Source: a bacterium
GTDB lineage: Bacteria; Spirochaetota; Spirochaetia; JABEVK01
Assembly (NCBI GenBank): GCA_021781625.1
Contig: JAJXWL010000016.1
Span: 1 to 19,233, forward strand
Reading direction: 5' to 3'
Length of the DNA: 19,233 nucleotides
The stretch's first letter is position 1, and each line of letters starts with the position of its first letter. The notes beneath the pieces were generated by a model. It saw only the letters and a program-made list of their open reading frames with translations, made no database searches and was not told the DNA's origin. A program made the position numbers and the translations under genes. Below, one piece after another: positions 1 to 7,286 of this stretch.

Positions 1-2
1 GG

Positions 3-370
3 AGTTTTGGGTTTAGACCGGCTCGGCTCACGGAGCAATTAAGCGGGTACACGAGTATGTGAAACAAGGGTATCGCTGGGCCGTCGACCACGACACTCTG
101 ATTCACTGGGCTTAAAGTCAGGGACAAAGCTGTTCTAAAACGGATAGGCCGTTACCTGAGAGCCGGTGCCATCGACAATACGGGTAAGGTTGGAGCCGAC
201 AAGCCTTTCTCGACTTCCAGACGAAGGTCAAGAAATTGACTGGTAGTAAGTCCTATTGGCGGTCAAGTAAAACTTACGCCATCAATCTTGGTATGTCTAA
301 TAAGTGGCTTGATTTACAAGGCGTTCCTTATGTGAAATCTCTTTGGAGCAAAGCGCAAGGGTACACTTAG
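3..370 (+). pseudogene. Decayed group II intron reverse transcriptase/maturase (LtrA-like), 3' remnant
   Basis: No open frame survives, but pieces of a group II intron-encoded protein can be read in order across frames. Positions 3-20 give SFGFRP. A shift to another frame gives GSAHGAIKRVHEYVKQGYRW and AVDHDTLIHWA, ending at a stop at 113-115. From 117 a third frame gives VRDKAVLKRIGRYLRAGAI. From 215 a further frame gives FQTKVKKLTG, then SYWRSSKTYAINLGMSNKWL and the tail VKSLWSKAQGYT, with the stop at 368-370. These match the RT block with FGFRPGRSAH and the C-terminal maturase tail of the family. The stretch that should hold FFDxVxHD is fused out at GTCGAC (83-88), and the block with the catalytic YADD is missing between about 180 and 214, so the protein cannot be active. 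The 5' part lies outside the window. Confidence 0.85.
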
Positions 371-400
371 CAGTTAATTTATTTGTTTTCTCCGATGGAG

Positions 401-457
401 TGAACCGCTGCGGGTCCGCACGGTGGTGTGGTGGTTAATTGCCCCTAACTACGCGAT
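401..457 (+). ncRNA. Group II intron 3' end, degenerate domain V/VI hairpins
   Basis: The 31 to 87 bases after the RT stop fold into two hairpins in the place expected for domains V and VI. The first (404-424) pairs ACCG with CGGT and TGCG with CGCA around GGTC. It looks like a shortened domain V of the GAACCGC...GCGGGTCCGC...CGGTGGTGTG type seen in bacterial introns. The second (431-452) pairs GTGGTTA with TAACTAC around an 8-base loop. The likely intron boundary is the GAT at 455-457, since bacterial introns of this type end in similar ...CGAT or ...CGAC sequences. Domain V is normally 34 bases, so this copy seems to have lost part of the middle of each strand and is probably unable to splice. 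Confidence 0.6.
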
Positions 458-466
458 TTAGCTTTC

Positions 467-802
467 TTATTTTTCCAGTATCCAGTCAAGTTTTCCCTTC
501 ACCTCTTCCAGAATTTCCTCAGGTGCTTTCTCGATAAACTTGATCTTTCTTGCCTTCCAATCGAGATTCTTGATCTGATCAGATAGCACGACGCCATCAA
601 TTTTATCAAGCTTGATTCGCACTTCAAATGGGTAACCCTTGATCTGTGAAGTAATAGGAAAAATAAGTGCGAGCCCAACCTTGCGATTGTACTCAATTGG
701 AGAAAAGACTACTGCTGGTCTTTTTCCTGCTTGTTCATGCTCGAGTTGTGGATCAAAGTCAAGCCAAACAACGTCACCCCGATCTGGGTAGTATGGAATC
801 AT
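467..802 (-). CDS. mazF: MazF/PemK-family endoribonuclease toxin
   Basis: A 111-residue protein of the MazF/PemK (CcdB-fold) family: sequence-specific single-strand mRNA interferases that arrest translation when their antitoxin is degraded. The family core is clear: RGDVVWLDFDP near the N terminus, GKRPAVVFSP (about 26-35) with the conserved Arg28, and IFPITSQ with Thr51; this Arg/Thr pair corresponds to the active-site residues of characterised MazF proteins. Length is normal and there is no sign of damage. Its ATG overlaps the TGA of the upstream antitoxin gene by four bases (ATGA, 799-802), so translation is probably coupled. The gene ends only about ten bases from the group II intron boundary and is convergent with it. 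The cleavage sequence cannot be predicted. Confidence 0.92.
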   Translation of the reverse strand: MIPYYPDRGDVVWLDFDPQLEHEQAGKRPAVVFSPIEYNRKVGLALIFPITSQIKGYPFEVRIKLDKIDGVVLSDQIKNLDWKARKIKFIEKAPEEILEEVKGKLDWILEK

Positions 803-1032
803 AGTAGTTCTTTGCCAGCAGGAACACTGAATTGCTCTTCGTGGATATTTTCCGCGGTGACCAACTCGAGAATTTCCTTTAGCATTTTCTTTTTCGACGC
901 CTGTATGATGATCCTGTCATCTTCTTCGATAATCTCTACTGAAGACCCATTCTTCAATGAGAGGTCTTTTGCGATGAAACTGGGGATTCTGATTCCGAGG
1001 CTATTGCCCCATTTTTGGATTATAGCTTGCAT
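799..1032 (-). CDS. mazE: MazE-family antitoxin (AbrB/SpoVT fold)
   Basis: A 77-residue protein with an N-terminal AbrB/MazE swapped-hairpin DNA-binding domain. The opening MQAIIQKWGNSLGIRIPSFI, followed by a strand-rich segment ending in DDRIIIQ, is typical of MazE. The C-terminal part (about 48-77) is charged, as expected for the flexible tail that wraps the toxin. It should neutralise the MazF encoded directly downstream and repress the shared promoter alone or with the toxin. There is no Shine-Dalgarno sequence before the ATG at 1032. Instead a good promoter places transcription start at or within a base or two of the ATG, so the message may be leaderless. Confidence 0.9.
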   Translation of the reverse strand: MQAIIQKWGNSLGIRIPSFIAKDLSLKNGSSVEIIEEDDRIIIQASKKKMLKEILELVTAENIHEEQFSVPAGKELL

Positions 1033-1038
1033 AAATCG

Positions 1039-1067
1039 AGTTTAAACTATGTTTAAACAGCTGTCAA
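1039..1067 (-). promoter_or_regulatory. mazEF promoter with repeat operator
   Basis: On the minus strand a perfect -35 TTGACA (1062-1067) stands 17 bases from a -10-like TAAACT (1039-1044). The spacer and -10 are covered by two copies of the palindromic 8-mer GTTTAAAC, 3 bases apart (1040-1047 and 1051-1058), which together form a symmetric 19-base site. A self-symmetric repeat over the -10 of a toxin-antitoxin operon is the usual arrangement for MazE(F) autorepression. Binding by MazE is inferred, not shown. Confidence 0.75.
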
Positions 1068-1370
1068 GCCTCACGAAGAGGTCTGAACATGACCGATAGG
1101 GCTCAAAGTCTGTGTTTCCCTCTCCTCAGCCCAAAGGGTGAAGCTAACTATATGATTCGGCTGACCAGCATAACTGGAAATGGCTTGAAATCATGGTATA
1201 GTCTTCTGTATCTGCCCATTTAGCAATTTATTTGAACATTTGGTGATAGTTAAGGTTCAACAGAAAGTGCCCTGGAAGGGGTGTTTGTTTTCTAATCCAT
1301 AGGAATAAGCTATGGATTAGATAGAAAATATATCTTTTACAAATTGATTGTAAGAGCTTAGCCTGAAAAT
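1068..1370. other. Gene-free spacer between mazEF and the methyltransferase gene
   Basis: About 300 bases, AT-rich toward the right, without an ORF that I consider real. The only structure I can support is the inverted repeat at 1291-1321. No tRNA, terminal repeat or transposase fragment was recognised. The upstream regions of two divergent genes meet here. Confidence 0.6.
1291..1321. repeat. Perfect 11-bp inverted repeat upstream of the methyltransferase
   Basis: TCTAATCCATA (1291-1301) is followed after the 9-base spacer GGAATAAGC by its exact reverse complement TATGGATTAGA (1311-1321). It lies 49 bases before the ATG of the methyltransferase gene. Neither strand has a T-run directly after the stem, so it is not a standard Rho-independent terminator. 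It could be an operator, an mRNA 5' hairpin, or a relic of a small mobile element. Confidence 0.7.
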
Positions 1371-2144
1371 ATGAAAACAAAATCAGATTGGAATCCCAGC
1401 TTATATTTAAATTTTGATGAAGAAAGGTCTCTGGCAGCGACTGATTTGATCAGGAAAATTCGTTGTACACCGAAGACAATACTTGATGTTGGTTGTGGTC
1501 CTGGAAATACACGCGAACATTTCCTGGAGAAATGGCCTTCAGTATCGATTACTGGAGTTGATTCCTCACCAGCTATGATTGAAAAAGCTTTAAAAGATTT
1601 TCCACAATCGAATTGGATTTTAGCTGATGTTTCTTCATGGAATTCAGAAAGAACTTACGATTTAGTGTTTTCAAATGCGGTTATCCAATGGACACCCGAT
1701 CATCAAAACTTATTAAATAAGCTTTTTTCGTGTGTTTCAGAAGGAGGTGGATTAGCGGTCCAATTTCCTAATTTTAGTAAAATGCCCGTAGCGAAAAGCA
1801 TTGACTTGGTTTTTCAGAAATGGTCAAGAGAAACACCCTTGGATGTAAAATCAATTTTTACAATCAATGAGCCTCAGTTCTATGACTCGATTCTGAGGCC
1901 GATCTCAAGGCATTTTGAATTGTGGGAAACCTCTTATTTTCACACAATGGATTCAGTTCAAGCCATTGTTGATATGCTGCGAAGTACAGGTTTGCGTCCC
2001 TATTTGAATGCCTTGTCAACGCCTGAGTCTAAAATTGGCTTTGAAAAAGACCTTATCTCTAGGATTTCAGAACAGTACCCAGAACAACCTGACGGGAAGG
2101 TTTTGTTTCCTTTCCGAAGAATCTTCTTCATTGCGTATAAGTGA
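1371..2144 (+). CDS. tam: Tam-like SAM-dependent methyltransferase (trans-aconitate 2-methyltransferase family)
   Basis: A 257-residue class I methyltransferase. Motif I is ILDVGCGPGNT (about 37-47), followed by the acidic end of strand 2 in ITGVDSSPAMIEKA and a motif IV-like region DLVFSNAVIQW. Agreement with Tam continues along the whole length: the opening SDWNPSLYLNFDEERS, ELWETSYFH, STGLRPYL, EEQYP-like SEQYP and the tail ending in FPFRRIFFIAYK. Tam methylates trans-aconitate, a by-product of the citrate cycle enzyme aconitase, using S-adenosylmethionine in the cytoplasm. The exact substrate here is inferred from family resemblance. The gene is visibly richer in A and T than the genes to its right and has no clear Shine-Dalgarno sequence, which suggests recent acquisition. 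Its stop lies one base from the stop of the convergent beta-barrel gene, with no terminator visible between them. Confidence 0.85.
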   Translation: MKTKSDWNPSLYLNFDEERSLAATDLIRKIRCTPKTILDVGCGPGNTREHFLEKWPSVSITGVDSSPAMIEKALKDFPQSNWILADVSSWNSERTYDLVFSNAVIQWTPDHQNLLNKLFSCVSEGGGLAVQFPNFSKMPVAKSIDLVFQKWSRETPLDVKSIFTINEPQFYDSILRPISRHFELWETSYFHTMDSVQAIVDMLRSTGLRPYLNALSTPESKIGFEKDLISRISEQYPEQPDGKVLFPFRRIFFIAYK

Positions 2145-2145
2145 C

Positions 2146-3273
2146 TCAGAAATACAGTGTTCCTTTGACACCATAGGTTCCTCGCCAAGAAGTATTTCCT
2201 TGCTCGGTTCCCACTTCTCCCCAGGGTAATTCCACCCATGCCGTCCACCCCCAGGCATCATATCGACCTTGTAGCTCACCCCCTGCGATACCGCTCGCGT
2301 CTTCGAGGCTGGGAATGGCGTATAAAACGGCATCGACTTTATCATCTACTGGTAAGCTCCAACGGAAAAACCCATGTAGTCCACTGGGGTCCGTGGCAAC
2401 TTCAACGGTCACCGATAAACGTTCTGCTGGACTCCAGGCTAGGCCTGCTAGTCCTTGAGTTTGGGGAGCTGAATGGGGTGAAACATCAACTCGGCCTTCT
2501 GCTTTTATCGTCCAGGCATCGTTGAGAGCTGCGTCTATACTTCCCCCACCGTGAAGTACGGCGGTGGGGTCATTCCAACCGGCATCCGGCAGGTCACTTT
2601 CTCCTAGGATTTGAAAAGTTGTATTACCGCTTTGCCAACTCAAATTGAGTTCAGACCTCCAAAAGTTTTGAGGCAGACTCAGGTACTGCCAGAACTGATT
2701 GGCGCTATCCGACCAGGTTAATTTGGGGGAAAGCCAAAGCGAAAGGGACCCGTGATCCCATAGAATTTGGGTATTTTCGCCCCAGTAGCCTTCTTGCCAA
2801 GGGCCCAAAGCGGCGCCATCTAAAACGGGAGCCAAAGCCGGGTGCAAAAAGAAATTTAACGGGGTTCGGAATAGACCGACAGAGGGGGTCACTAAGATTT
2901 TTCCCGCTTGGAACTGAAGCAGGCCGGGTAAGGGACTCCAGGTGGCGTAACCTTGCAATAGGCGACTTGAGGCTTGACCTTTATCGTTGGTTAGCTGGGA
3001 TGGATTGTTCGAAGGAAGGGTATCCCACGACCCCCACAGCGTTACCGTGTACAAAAGGTTATCCACGAGCAGACCCTGATCTGTAAAAATTCCTTGGGCG
3101 AGGACCCGACTAAAGTCACTTTGAACGGGGGAACTCATCGGGATTAAGACAGTGCTGGTTTGCGTCTGTACGACCTGGGTGTCAATTTGAGCATTCCATG
3201 CGAAGGCCGAGTAAGGCAACCACAAAAGTCCGCCCAGAATGAAAAGTTTAGAAAAAGCTCGTAACGTGGTCAC
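2146..3273 (-). CDS. Predicted outer-membrane beta-barrel protein, last gene of the envelope transport operon
   Basis: I prefer the GTG at 3273 (375 residues) to a TTG one codon earlier. The GTG overlaps the TGA of the upstream gene in the pattern GTGA, and GGAGG lies six bases before it, whereas the TTG is only three bases away. The protein has a signal peptide (basic start, hydrophobic core about 10-20, cleavage after SAFA at residue 25). The rest is made of short alternating stretches rich in Trp, Tyr, Leu and Gly with many WS..L and W....L strands and no hydrophobic helix. It ends in GTYGVKGTLYF; a C-terminal Phe is the usual signal of outer-membrane barrels. I do not recognise a named family with confidence; DUF1302-like proteins beside LolA-like proteins are a possible parallel. 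Its likely role is the outer-membrane end of the transport route. Confidence 0.7.
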   Translation of the reverse strand: MTTLRAFSKLFILGGLLWLPYSAFAWNAQIDTQVVQTQTSTVLIPMSSPVQSDFSRVLAQGIFTDQGLLVDNLLYTVTLWGSWDTLPSNNPSQLTNDKGQASSRLLQGYATWSPLPGLLQFQAGKILVTPSVGLFRTPLNFFLHPALAPVLDGAALGPWQEGYWGENTQILWDHGSLSLWLSPKLTWSDSANQFWQYLSLPQNFWRSELNLSWQSGNTTFQILGESDLPDAGWNDPTAVLHGGGSIDAALNDAWTIKAEGRVDVSPHSAPQTQGLAGLAWSPAERLSVTVEVATDPSGLHGFFRWSLPVDDKVDAVLYAIPSLEDASGIAGGELQGRYDAWGWTAWVELPWGEVGTEQGNTSWRGTYGVKGTLYF

Positions 3274-4046
3274 CAATTGCCTCCGGGGTACCAGCTGGAC
3301 AGCACCACTCGTTGAAAAAGTGATTCTGGAACCGGGTGACTAGAAACTCGTGAGTAAGTCAACACTGTGTGCTTGCTGGGGTCTTGAGCATCGGTAATGA
3401 CTAAACGGCAAGGAAATTGCTTTCCGTCAATGGCTTTCCAATCTTCATAAACTCCCGTTTTTAAAAGTTCACCCGAAGCGGTCAGAAATTCGGCTTTAAG
3501 AGGGTGTAAGTTCTTTTGGCTGACCCACAACCTGGCCTCGGCATAAGTACCGGTTTGGCGGTCTTGTTTTGCCGACAAATGAAACAACCAACAGGCCTGT
3601 CCTTCGTAGGTGACCTTTTGAAGTTGTCGAACTTGAAATTCTTGGGCAAAGCCCGTCCGAGCAACATCCCCATTCGAAGCTTCGCCCACTAGCACTTGAA
3701 GCGGTGATAGTCGAATCGGGTTGCTCGTTGCGGGAAAGAGCAGGTAAACTGTATTCCCCGCCATGAGCATTCTTCGTCCCTTGACGGAAGCGGGGCTGGC
3801 AAACCAAACCAGGGTTTTGTTTTCTTGACGGCTGGTTTTGACTTGAACCTCAAGGGTTTCGTGTTCTTGGATTTTACCGTTTTGATAACTCGTTAAAGTC
3901 ACTTCACAGCGAAGGTCAAGAATATTTCGGGCTTTGTCGATTCGCCACAAAAGGTCTTGGGGGTCTTGAGGGGTAGGGCTTTCGGCTTTCAACGGCAAAA
4001 CCAACACAAAAAAACTTAAAATATAAAAGAAGGTTTTGTATTTCAT
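3270..4046 (-). CDS. LolA-like periplasmic outer-membrane lipoprotein-sorting protein
   Basis: A 258-residue exported protein: MKYK start, hydrophobic segment to about residue 18, likely cleavage after LKA (residue 21). There is no lipobox Cys, so it should be soluble in the periplasm. The mature part fits the LolA-like/COG2834 outer-membrane lipoprotein-sorting family (PF17131 type): TLTSYQNGKIQEHETLEVQV, then LVWFASPASVKGRRMLMAGN, RLSPLQVLVGEASNGDVA, and late strands LWVSQKNLHPLKAEFLTASG and GVYEDWKAIDGKQFPCRLVI. These build an open half-barrel that shields lipid chains. AGGAG stands six bases before the ATG. It lies between two FtsX permeases and a beta-barrel, which suggests it carries a lipidated or hydrophobic substrate across the periplasm. 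It is not the classical LolA itself. Confidence 0.82.
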   Translation of the reverse strand: MKYKTFFYILSFFVLVLPLKAESPTPQDPQDLLWRIDKARNILDLRCEVTLTSYQNGKIQEHETLEVQVKTSRQENKTLVWFASPASVKGRRMLMAGNTVYLLFPATSNPIRLSPLQVLVGEASNGDVARTGFAQEFQVRQLQKVTYEGQACWLFHLSAKQDRQTGTYAEARLWVSQKNLHPLKAEFLTASGELLKTGVYEDWKAIDGKQFPCRLVITDAQDPSKHTVLTYSRVSSHPVPESLFQRVVLSSWYPGGNW

Positions 4047-4070
4047 ACTTACTCCTGGAATGACATGCTC

Positions 4071-5318
4071 TTAGAGGGCGCATAACAACTGGCTAATGGT
4101 GCGGCGAGAGGCCAAAAAGGCTGACAAAAAGGTGGCTAAGCTAGAGGCCAAGGTCAGAATGAGGACGTTTTCGCCAAAATGCTGGCTGGTGGGGGTAAAC
4201 AGGACTTGAATGGGTTGTGCCATCCCGGGGGCATTGATCGTCACACCCCCACTAAAGTTCAAACCTTGGCACGCACCCACACCTATCACGATTCCCAAGA
4301 GGGACCCCACTAAGCCAAGCAAGAGGCCTTCGAAGACAAATTGACTGATGACCGCCCTTCTTGGCAGGCCAAACGCTCGAACTGTTCCTGTTTCGCGCAA
4401 GCGTTCCATGACCGAAAGGGTTAACGCCCCTCCCACAGAGAAAATGGCAATCAACAGAACGATGAGCCTAGCCACCCCCAGAACCATCAAAAGACTACTG
4501 GAGGCTTGTTGCCAGTACGGTGAAAGCTCATCCCAACGTTTCCACACCAAGGTTGGCTGTTCTTTACCTGGAAAATGCTTGGTCCAGAGTTTTTGGAAGA
4601 TAGAAGCCTGGCTATTGTGGTTTAAAAATACGAGAATTTGGGGAACGTCTGTGGTCCCGATCAACCGTTGGGCATCGGCAAGGTCCATATAGGCACTATT
4701 GGCGTCAGCCGCCGCGATTCCGCTAGTTACCGTACCGGCGACCACAAAAGTATCTTCATTGATACCTCCCCCGACGGTCATTGTGTACAACAAGAGTTGA
4801 TCGCCGGGGTGAACCCCAAGGCGAGTGGCGGCTCCTTCTCCCAATAAGATTTGACCTGAAGTCTGTGCTGAGAGGTCGTTTCCCGCTACAATTTGTCGGG
4901 CATCAAGGACCCTTTGGGCTTGTTTTGTGGGTAACGCTAAGACTTGCAGGGTTAGGTTTTTGGTTCCCGAAGCAACCGCAACAAAGGGAAATGCTTCGAG
5001 GGCATCATCCACAGCAACTTGACGTCGTAAGTCGTGGACAAGTTCAGCCGAATGCGGGATTAAATAAGGAAAGGGATTGCGGGTCGCTTCATCGAAGGCT
5101 TGAGGGGAGACCTCAGCCTCAAGAGACCCTGTGCCTGAACGGATAATCAGATGTTCCAGGCCATTGAGTTGAAAGGTAATGAAACCGTCCAGTAAGGTTA
5201 CCGACGCCAGGCCGATCACAAGAACGGCAAGGGTTTGAAGCGTCCGCCGCTTGTGACGGGCGAGATTTCTGGCCGCAAGACTGAGGCTCAAGAAGAATCG
5301 TTCTCCCCAGTGAATCAT
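4071..5318 (-). CDS. FtsX/MacB-type ABC transporter permease, subunit 2
   Basis: A 415-residue inner-membrane protein with the MacB/LolCE topology: one N-terminal membrane helix (about 28-50) after a basic stretch NLARHKRRTLQTL, a large periplasmic domain (about 51-270), then three helices (about 275-300, 325-350 and 383-405). The cytoplasmic link after helix 2 holds ERLRETGTVRAFGLPRRAV, the typical coupling segment that touches the ATPase. Such permeases usually move substrates out of the outer leaflet of the inner membrane rather than across it. The ATG follows the upstream permease gene by eight bases and AGGAGTT overlaps that gene's stop. The paralogue upstream suggests a heterodimer, as in LolC/LolE. 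Confidence 0.88.
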   Translation of the reverse strand: MIHWGERFFLSLSLAARNLARHKRRTLQTLAVLVIGLASVTLLDGFITFQLNGLEHLIIRSGTGSLEAEVSPQAFDEATRNPFPYLIPHSAELVHDLRRQVAVDDALEAFPFVAVASGTKNLTLQVLALPTKQAQRVLDARQIVAGNDLSAQTSGQILLGEGAATRLGVHPGDQLLLYTMTVGGGINEDTFVVAGTVTSGIAAADANSAYMDLADAQRLIGTTDVPQILVFLNHNSQASIFQKLWTKHFPGKEQPTLVWKRWDELSPYWQQASSSLLMVLGVARLIVLLIAIFSVGGALTLSVMERLRETGTVRAFGLPRRAVISQFVFEGLLLGLVGSLLGIVIGVGACQGLNFSGGVTINAPGMAQPIQVLFTPTSQHFGENVLILTLASSLATFLSAFLASRRTISQLLCAL

Positions 5319-5326
5319 AAGAACTC

Positions 5327-6577
5327 CTAGTTCCGAGCCCTAAGGCTGTCGGCGGGATTTTGTCGTACGGCGTGGAGTGCCGGCCCCAAGGCCGCAAGAA
5401 CTCCTGTGAGCATTAAAGGAATCAAGGTTTGACCTGTCGCTAGCAAATCGGGATGAACTTGAACGGACAAGAGCTGGGGACCGTTGTGAAACGGCACCCC
5501 TCCACCAAGATTCAAGAGGCTCGAAAGCAAAAAACCTAAAGCGAGTCCGAGCACCCCTCCGGATAACCCCCAGAGTGCGCCTTCGGTTAAAATGAGGAGG
5601 ATGATCGAACGCGCAGGACTACCCATGGCGCGTAAGGTCCCCCATTCCCGCTGGCGTTCTAAAACCGAACGGGCTAAGGAATTACTCAGCAGAAAAATGG
5701 TGACGATGAGGATAATGGCTTGAATGACGCTCAAAAACGTCGAAAACATGCCGTTGACTTGTAGGTAGTACACAGCCAGCTGTTTCCAAGTTTTTAAAGC
5801 GAATTGGGGGAAGGCACGTGCCGTAGCCAGGGCAAACGAGTCCGTATCTTGACGATGTTTAAGCAATACATGCAGGACAGGCGGGGCTTGGCTCTGTGTG
5901 AACCGCAAAGCGGTAGGATAATCCGTATAGGCGTAGTACTGATCAAACCCAGCCGAGGAAAAAATTCCTCGAACCTTAAAATCTTGACCATTTACCGCAC
6001 CTTCGGGGAGCAAAACCATTAGGGTCAAAACTTGTCCTGGTTTTATCTGGAGGATGCGAGCTAGGGTGGCTCCAAGATATATTTCACCCGGTTGAGAAGG
6101 AGACGGTTCCTGCCCCGCCCTCAAGGTGCCTAGGTAAAACTTGGCAGGGTTCATTTGAGAGGCATCAGCTTTTTTTGTGGCTTGGGGGGAAAAGTACATT
6201 CGTTCAGAGGGAAAGGCTTTCACCAACAGACTGGCCGAATGATTGCCAAAAGTGGCCATGGCAGTAAATCCTGTCGAGGGAAAAACCGTAAGAACGCGAT
6301 TGTCCTGTTTCAGTTGGGCTTCTATCTTTGAGGCGTGGTCTAATTTATAGGCATAAGGCGAAAACTCCCCGTCTTTCCAATACTGGGCCGAAGTGGAGAT
6401 TTGTACATGTCCCAAACCCGAGAGAATGGTCGAATCGCGAAAGGCTTCCATCAGCTGGTGGATAAAGCCTTCAAAGACCACTAAACCGGCTAAACCCAGA
6501 ACGACAGCTAACAGAGTCGTTAAGGTACGAAGTTTTTGGCGGAAAAGGTTACGCCAAGCCAGCTTGAAGGCTTTCAT
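5327..6577 (-). CDS. FtsX/MacB-type ABC transporter permease, subunit 1
   Basis: I place the start at the ATG at 6577 (416 residues: MKAFKLAWRNLFRQKLRTL), not at an upstream ATG that would overlap the ATPase gene by about 50 bases. This start overlaps the ATPase stop in the pattern ATGA. The layout matches its neighbour: N-terminal helix about 16-40, periplasmic domain about 41-280, and three C-terminal helices. The coupling segment is ERQREWGTLRAMGSPARSI, followed by ILTEGALWGLSGGVLGLALG and a last helix near LIPLMLTGVLAALGPALHAV. The end RQNPADSLRAR is the usual FtsX-family tail. With the second permease and the ATPase it should form an inner-membrane extraction machine of the LolCDE or MacB type. 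Confidence 0.88.
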   Translation of the reverse strand: MKAFKLAWRNLFRQKLRTLTTLLAVVLGLAGLVVFEGFIHQLMEAFRDSTILSGLGHVQISTSAQYWKDGEFSPYAYKLDHASKIEAQLKQDNRVLTVFPSTGFTAMATFGNHSASLLVKAFPSERMYFSPQATKKADASQMNPAKFYLGTLRAGQEPSPSQPGEIYLGATLARILQIKPGQVLTLMVLLPEGAVNGQDFKVRGIFSSAGFDQYYAYTDYPTALRFTQSQAPPVLHVLLKHRQDTDSFALATARAFPQFALKTWKQLAVYYLQVNGMFSTFLSVIQAIILIVTIFLLSNSLARSVLERQREWGTLRAMGSPARSIILLILTEGALWGLSGGVLGLALGFLLSSLLNLGGGVPFHNGPQLLSVQVHPDLLATGQTLIPLMLTGVLAALGPALHAVRQNPADSLRARN

Positions 6578-7257
6578 GAATTCACCACTTTTCCGTCGAT
6601 GAGTCGCACGATTCTTTGAGCCCAACCCGCTACCTGCGGATCGTGGGTCGTAAAAAGCAAGGTGGCACCTTGCTCCTCATTCATCTGAGCCATTAGGTCC
6701 ATCACGGCATGACCAGTTTTTTGGTCGAGGGCGGCTGTGGGTTCATCGGCGAGAACAAGCTGGGGTTTCCCCACAAGGGCTCGTGCAATCGCCACCCTTT
6801 GACGTTGTCCGCCTGAAAGGAGTTCTGGACTGCGTCGGGCAAAGGAACTGAGCCCGACTTTGTCCAAAAGGGTCATCACGCGATCCTTACGCTCGCTACG
6901 GGGGAGGTTCTGCCATAAAAGAGGATATTCGACATTTTCAAAAACATTCAAAACGGGAATTAAATTAAAACTCTGAAAGATAAAGCCCATGGTTCGGTTT
7001 CGAAAGGCAGAAAGTTTGCTGTCCTTGAGACGGGTGGTATTTTGGCCTTCCCAATAAATATCTCCGGCACTGGGCCGATCCAGACACCCAATCAGGTTAA
7101 GAAGGGTGGATTTTCCACTGCCGGAGGGCCCCATCAAGGCGATCCGTTCTCCGTTCTGAATATCCAGCGAAACACCTTCAAGAGCGGGGCTATCGGCTTT
7201 GTCGAGCTGATAATGTTTTTTCACGTTGACAATTTGAATAAATGGTTTTGTGGTCAT
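6574..7257 (-). CDS. ABC transporter ATPase, LolD/MacB type
   Basis: A 227-residue single-domain ATPase with all key motifs: Walker A GPSGSGKST (43-51), Q-loop FQSFNLIP (Gln95), signature LSGGQRQRVAIARAL (147-161), Walker B LVLADEPT (167-174), D-loop ALD (176-178) and switch His205 in TTHD. The FQSFNLIPVLNVFENVEYPL stretch and short length are typical of the LolD/MacB/FtsE branch that works with FtsX-like permeases rather than with importers. It acts on the cytoplasmic face of the inner membrane and supplies energy to the two permeases encoded next. AGGAAA precedes the ATG; the gene begins 29 bases after the secreted protein gene ends. I leave the symbol blank because lolD itself cannot be told apart from other members. 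Confidence 0.9.
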   Translation of the reverse strand: MTTKPFIQIVNVKKHYQLDKADSPALEGVSLDIQNGERIALMGPSGSGKSTLLNLIGCLDRPSAGDIYWEGQNTTRLKDSKLSAFRNRTMGFIFQSFNLIPVLNVFENVEYPLLWQNLPRSERKDRVMTLLDKVGLSSFARRSPELLSGGQRQRVAIARALVGKPQLVLADEPTAALDQKTGHAVMDLMAQMNEEQGATLLFTTHDPQVAGWAQRIVRLIDGKVVNS

Positions 7258-7286
7258 AGATGTTTCCTGATTGCCGTGTTTGACTT

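Noticed and set aside
1..370. Possibility that the RT remnant is a diversity-generating retroelement or retron
   Set aside because: The tail SYWRSSKTYAINLGMSNKWL and the following domain V/VI-like hairpins fit a group II intron; no template repeat or msr/msd-like structure is seen.
731..1045. 104-residue plus-strand open frame across mazEF
   Set aside because: It is antisense to the well-supported mazE and mazF genes and its translation has no recognisable pattern.
4348..5146. Several plus-strand open frames across the second permease gene
   Set aside because: Shadows of the minus-strand permease; no start signals or family resemblance.
6578..6625. Sixteen-codon N-terminal extension of the first FtsX permease
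   Set aside because: It overlaps the end of the ATPase gene and adds a non-family sequence; the ATG at 6577 gives the typical FtsX start and an ATGA overlap.
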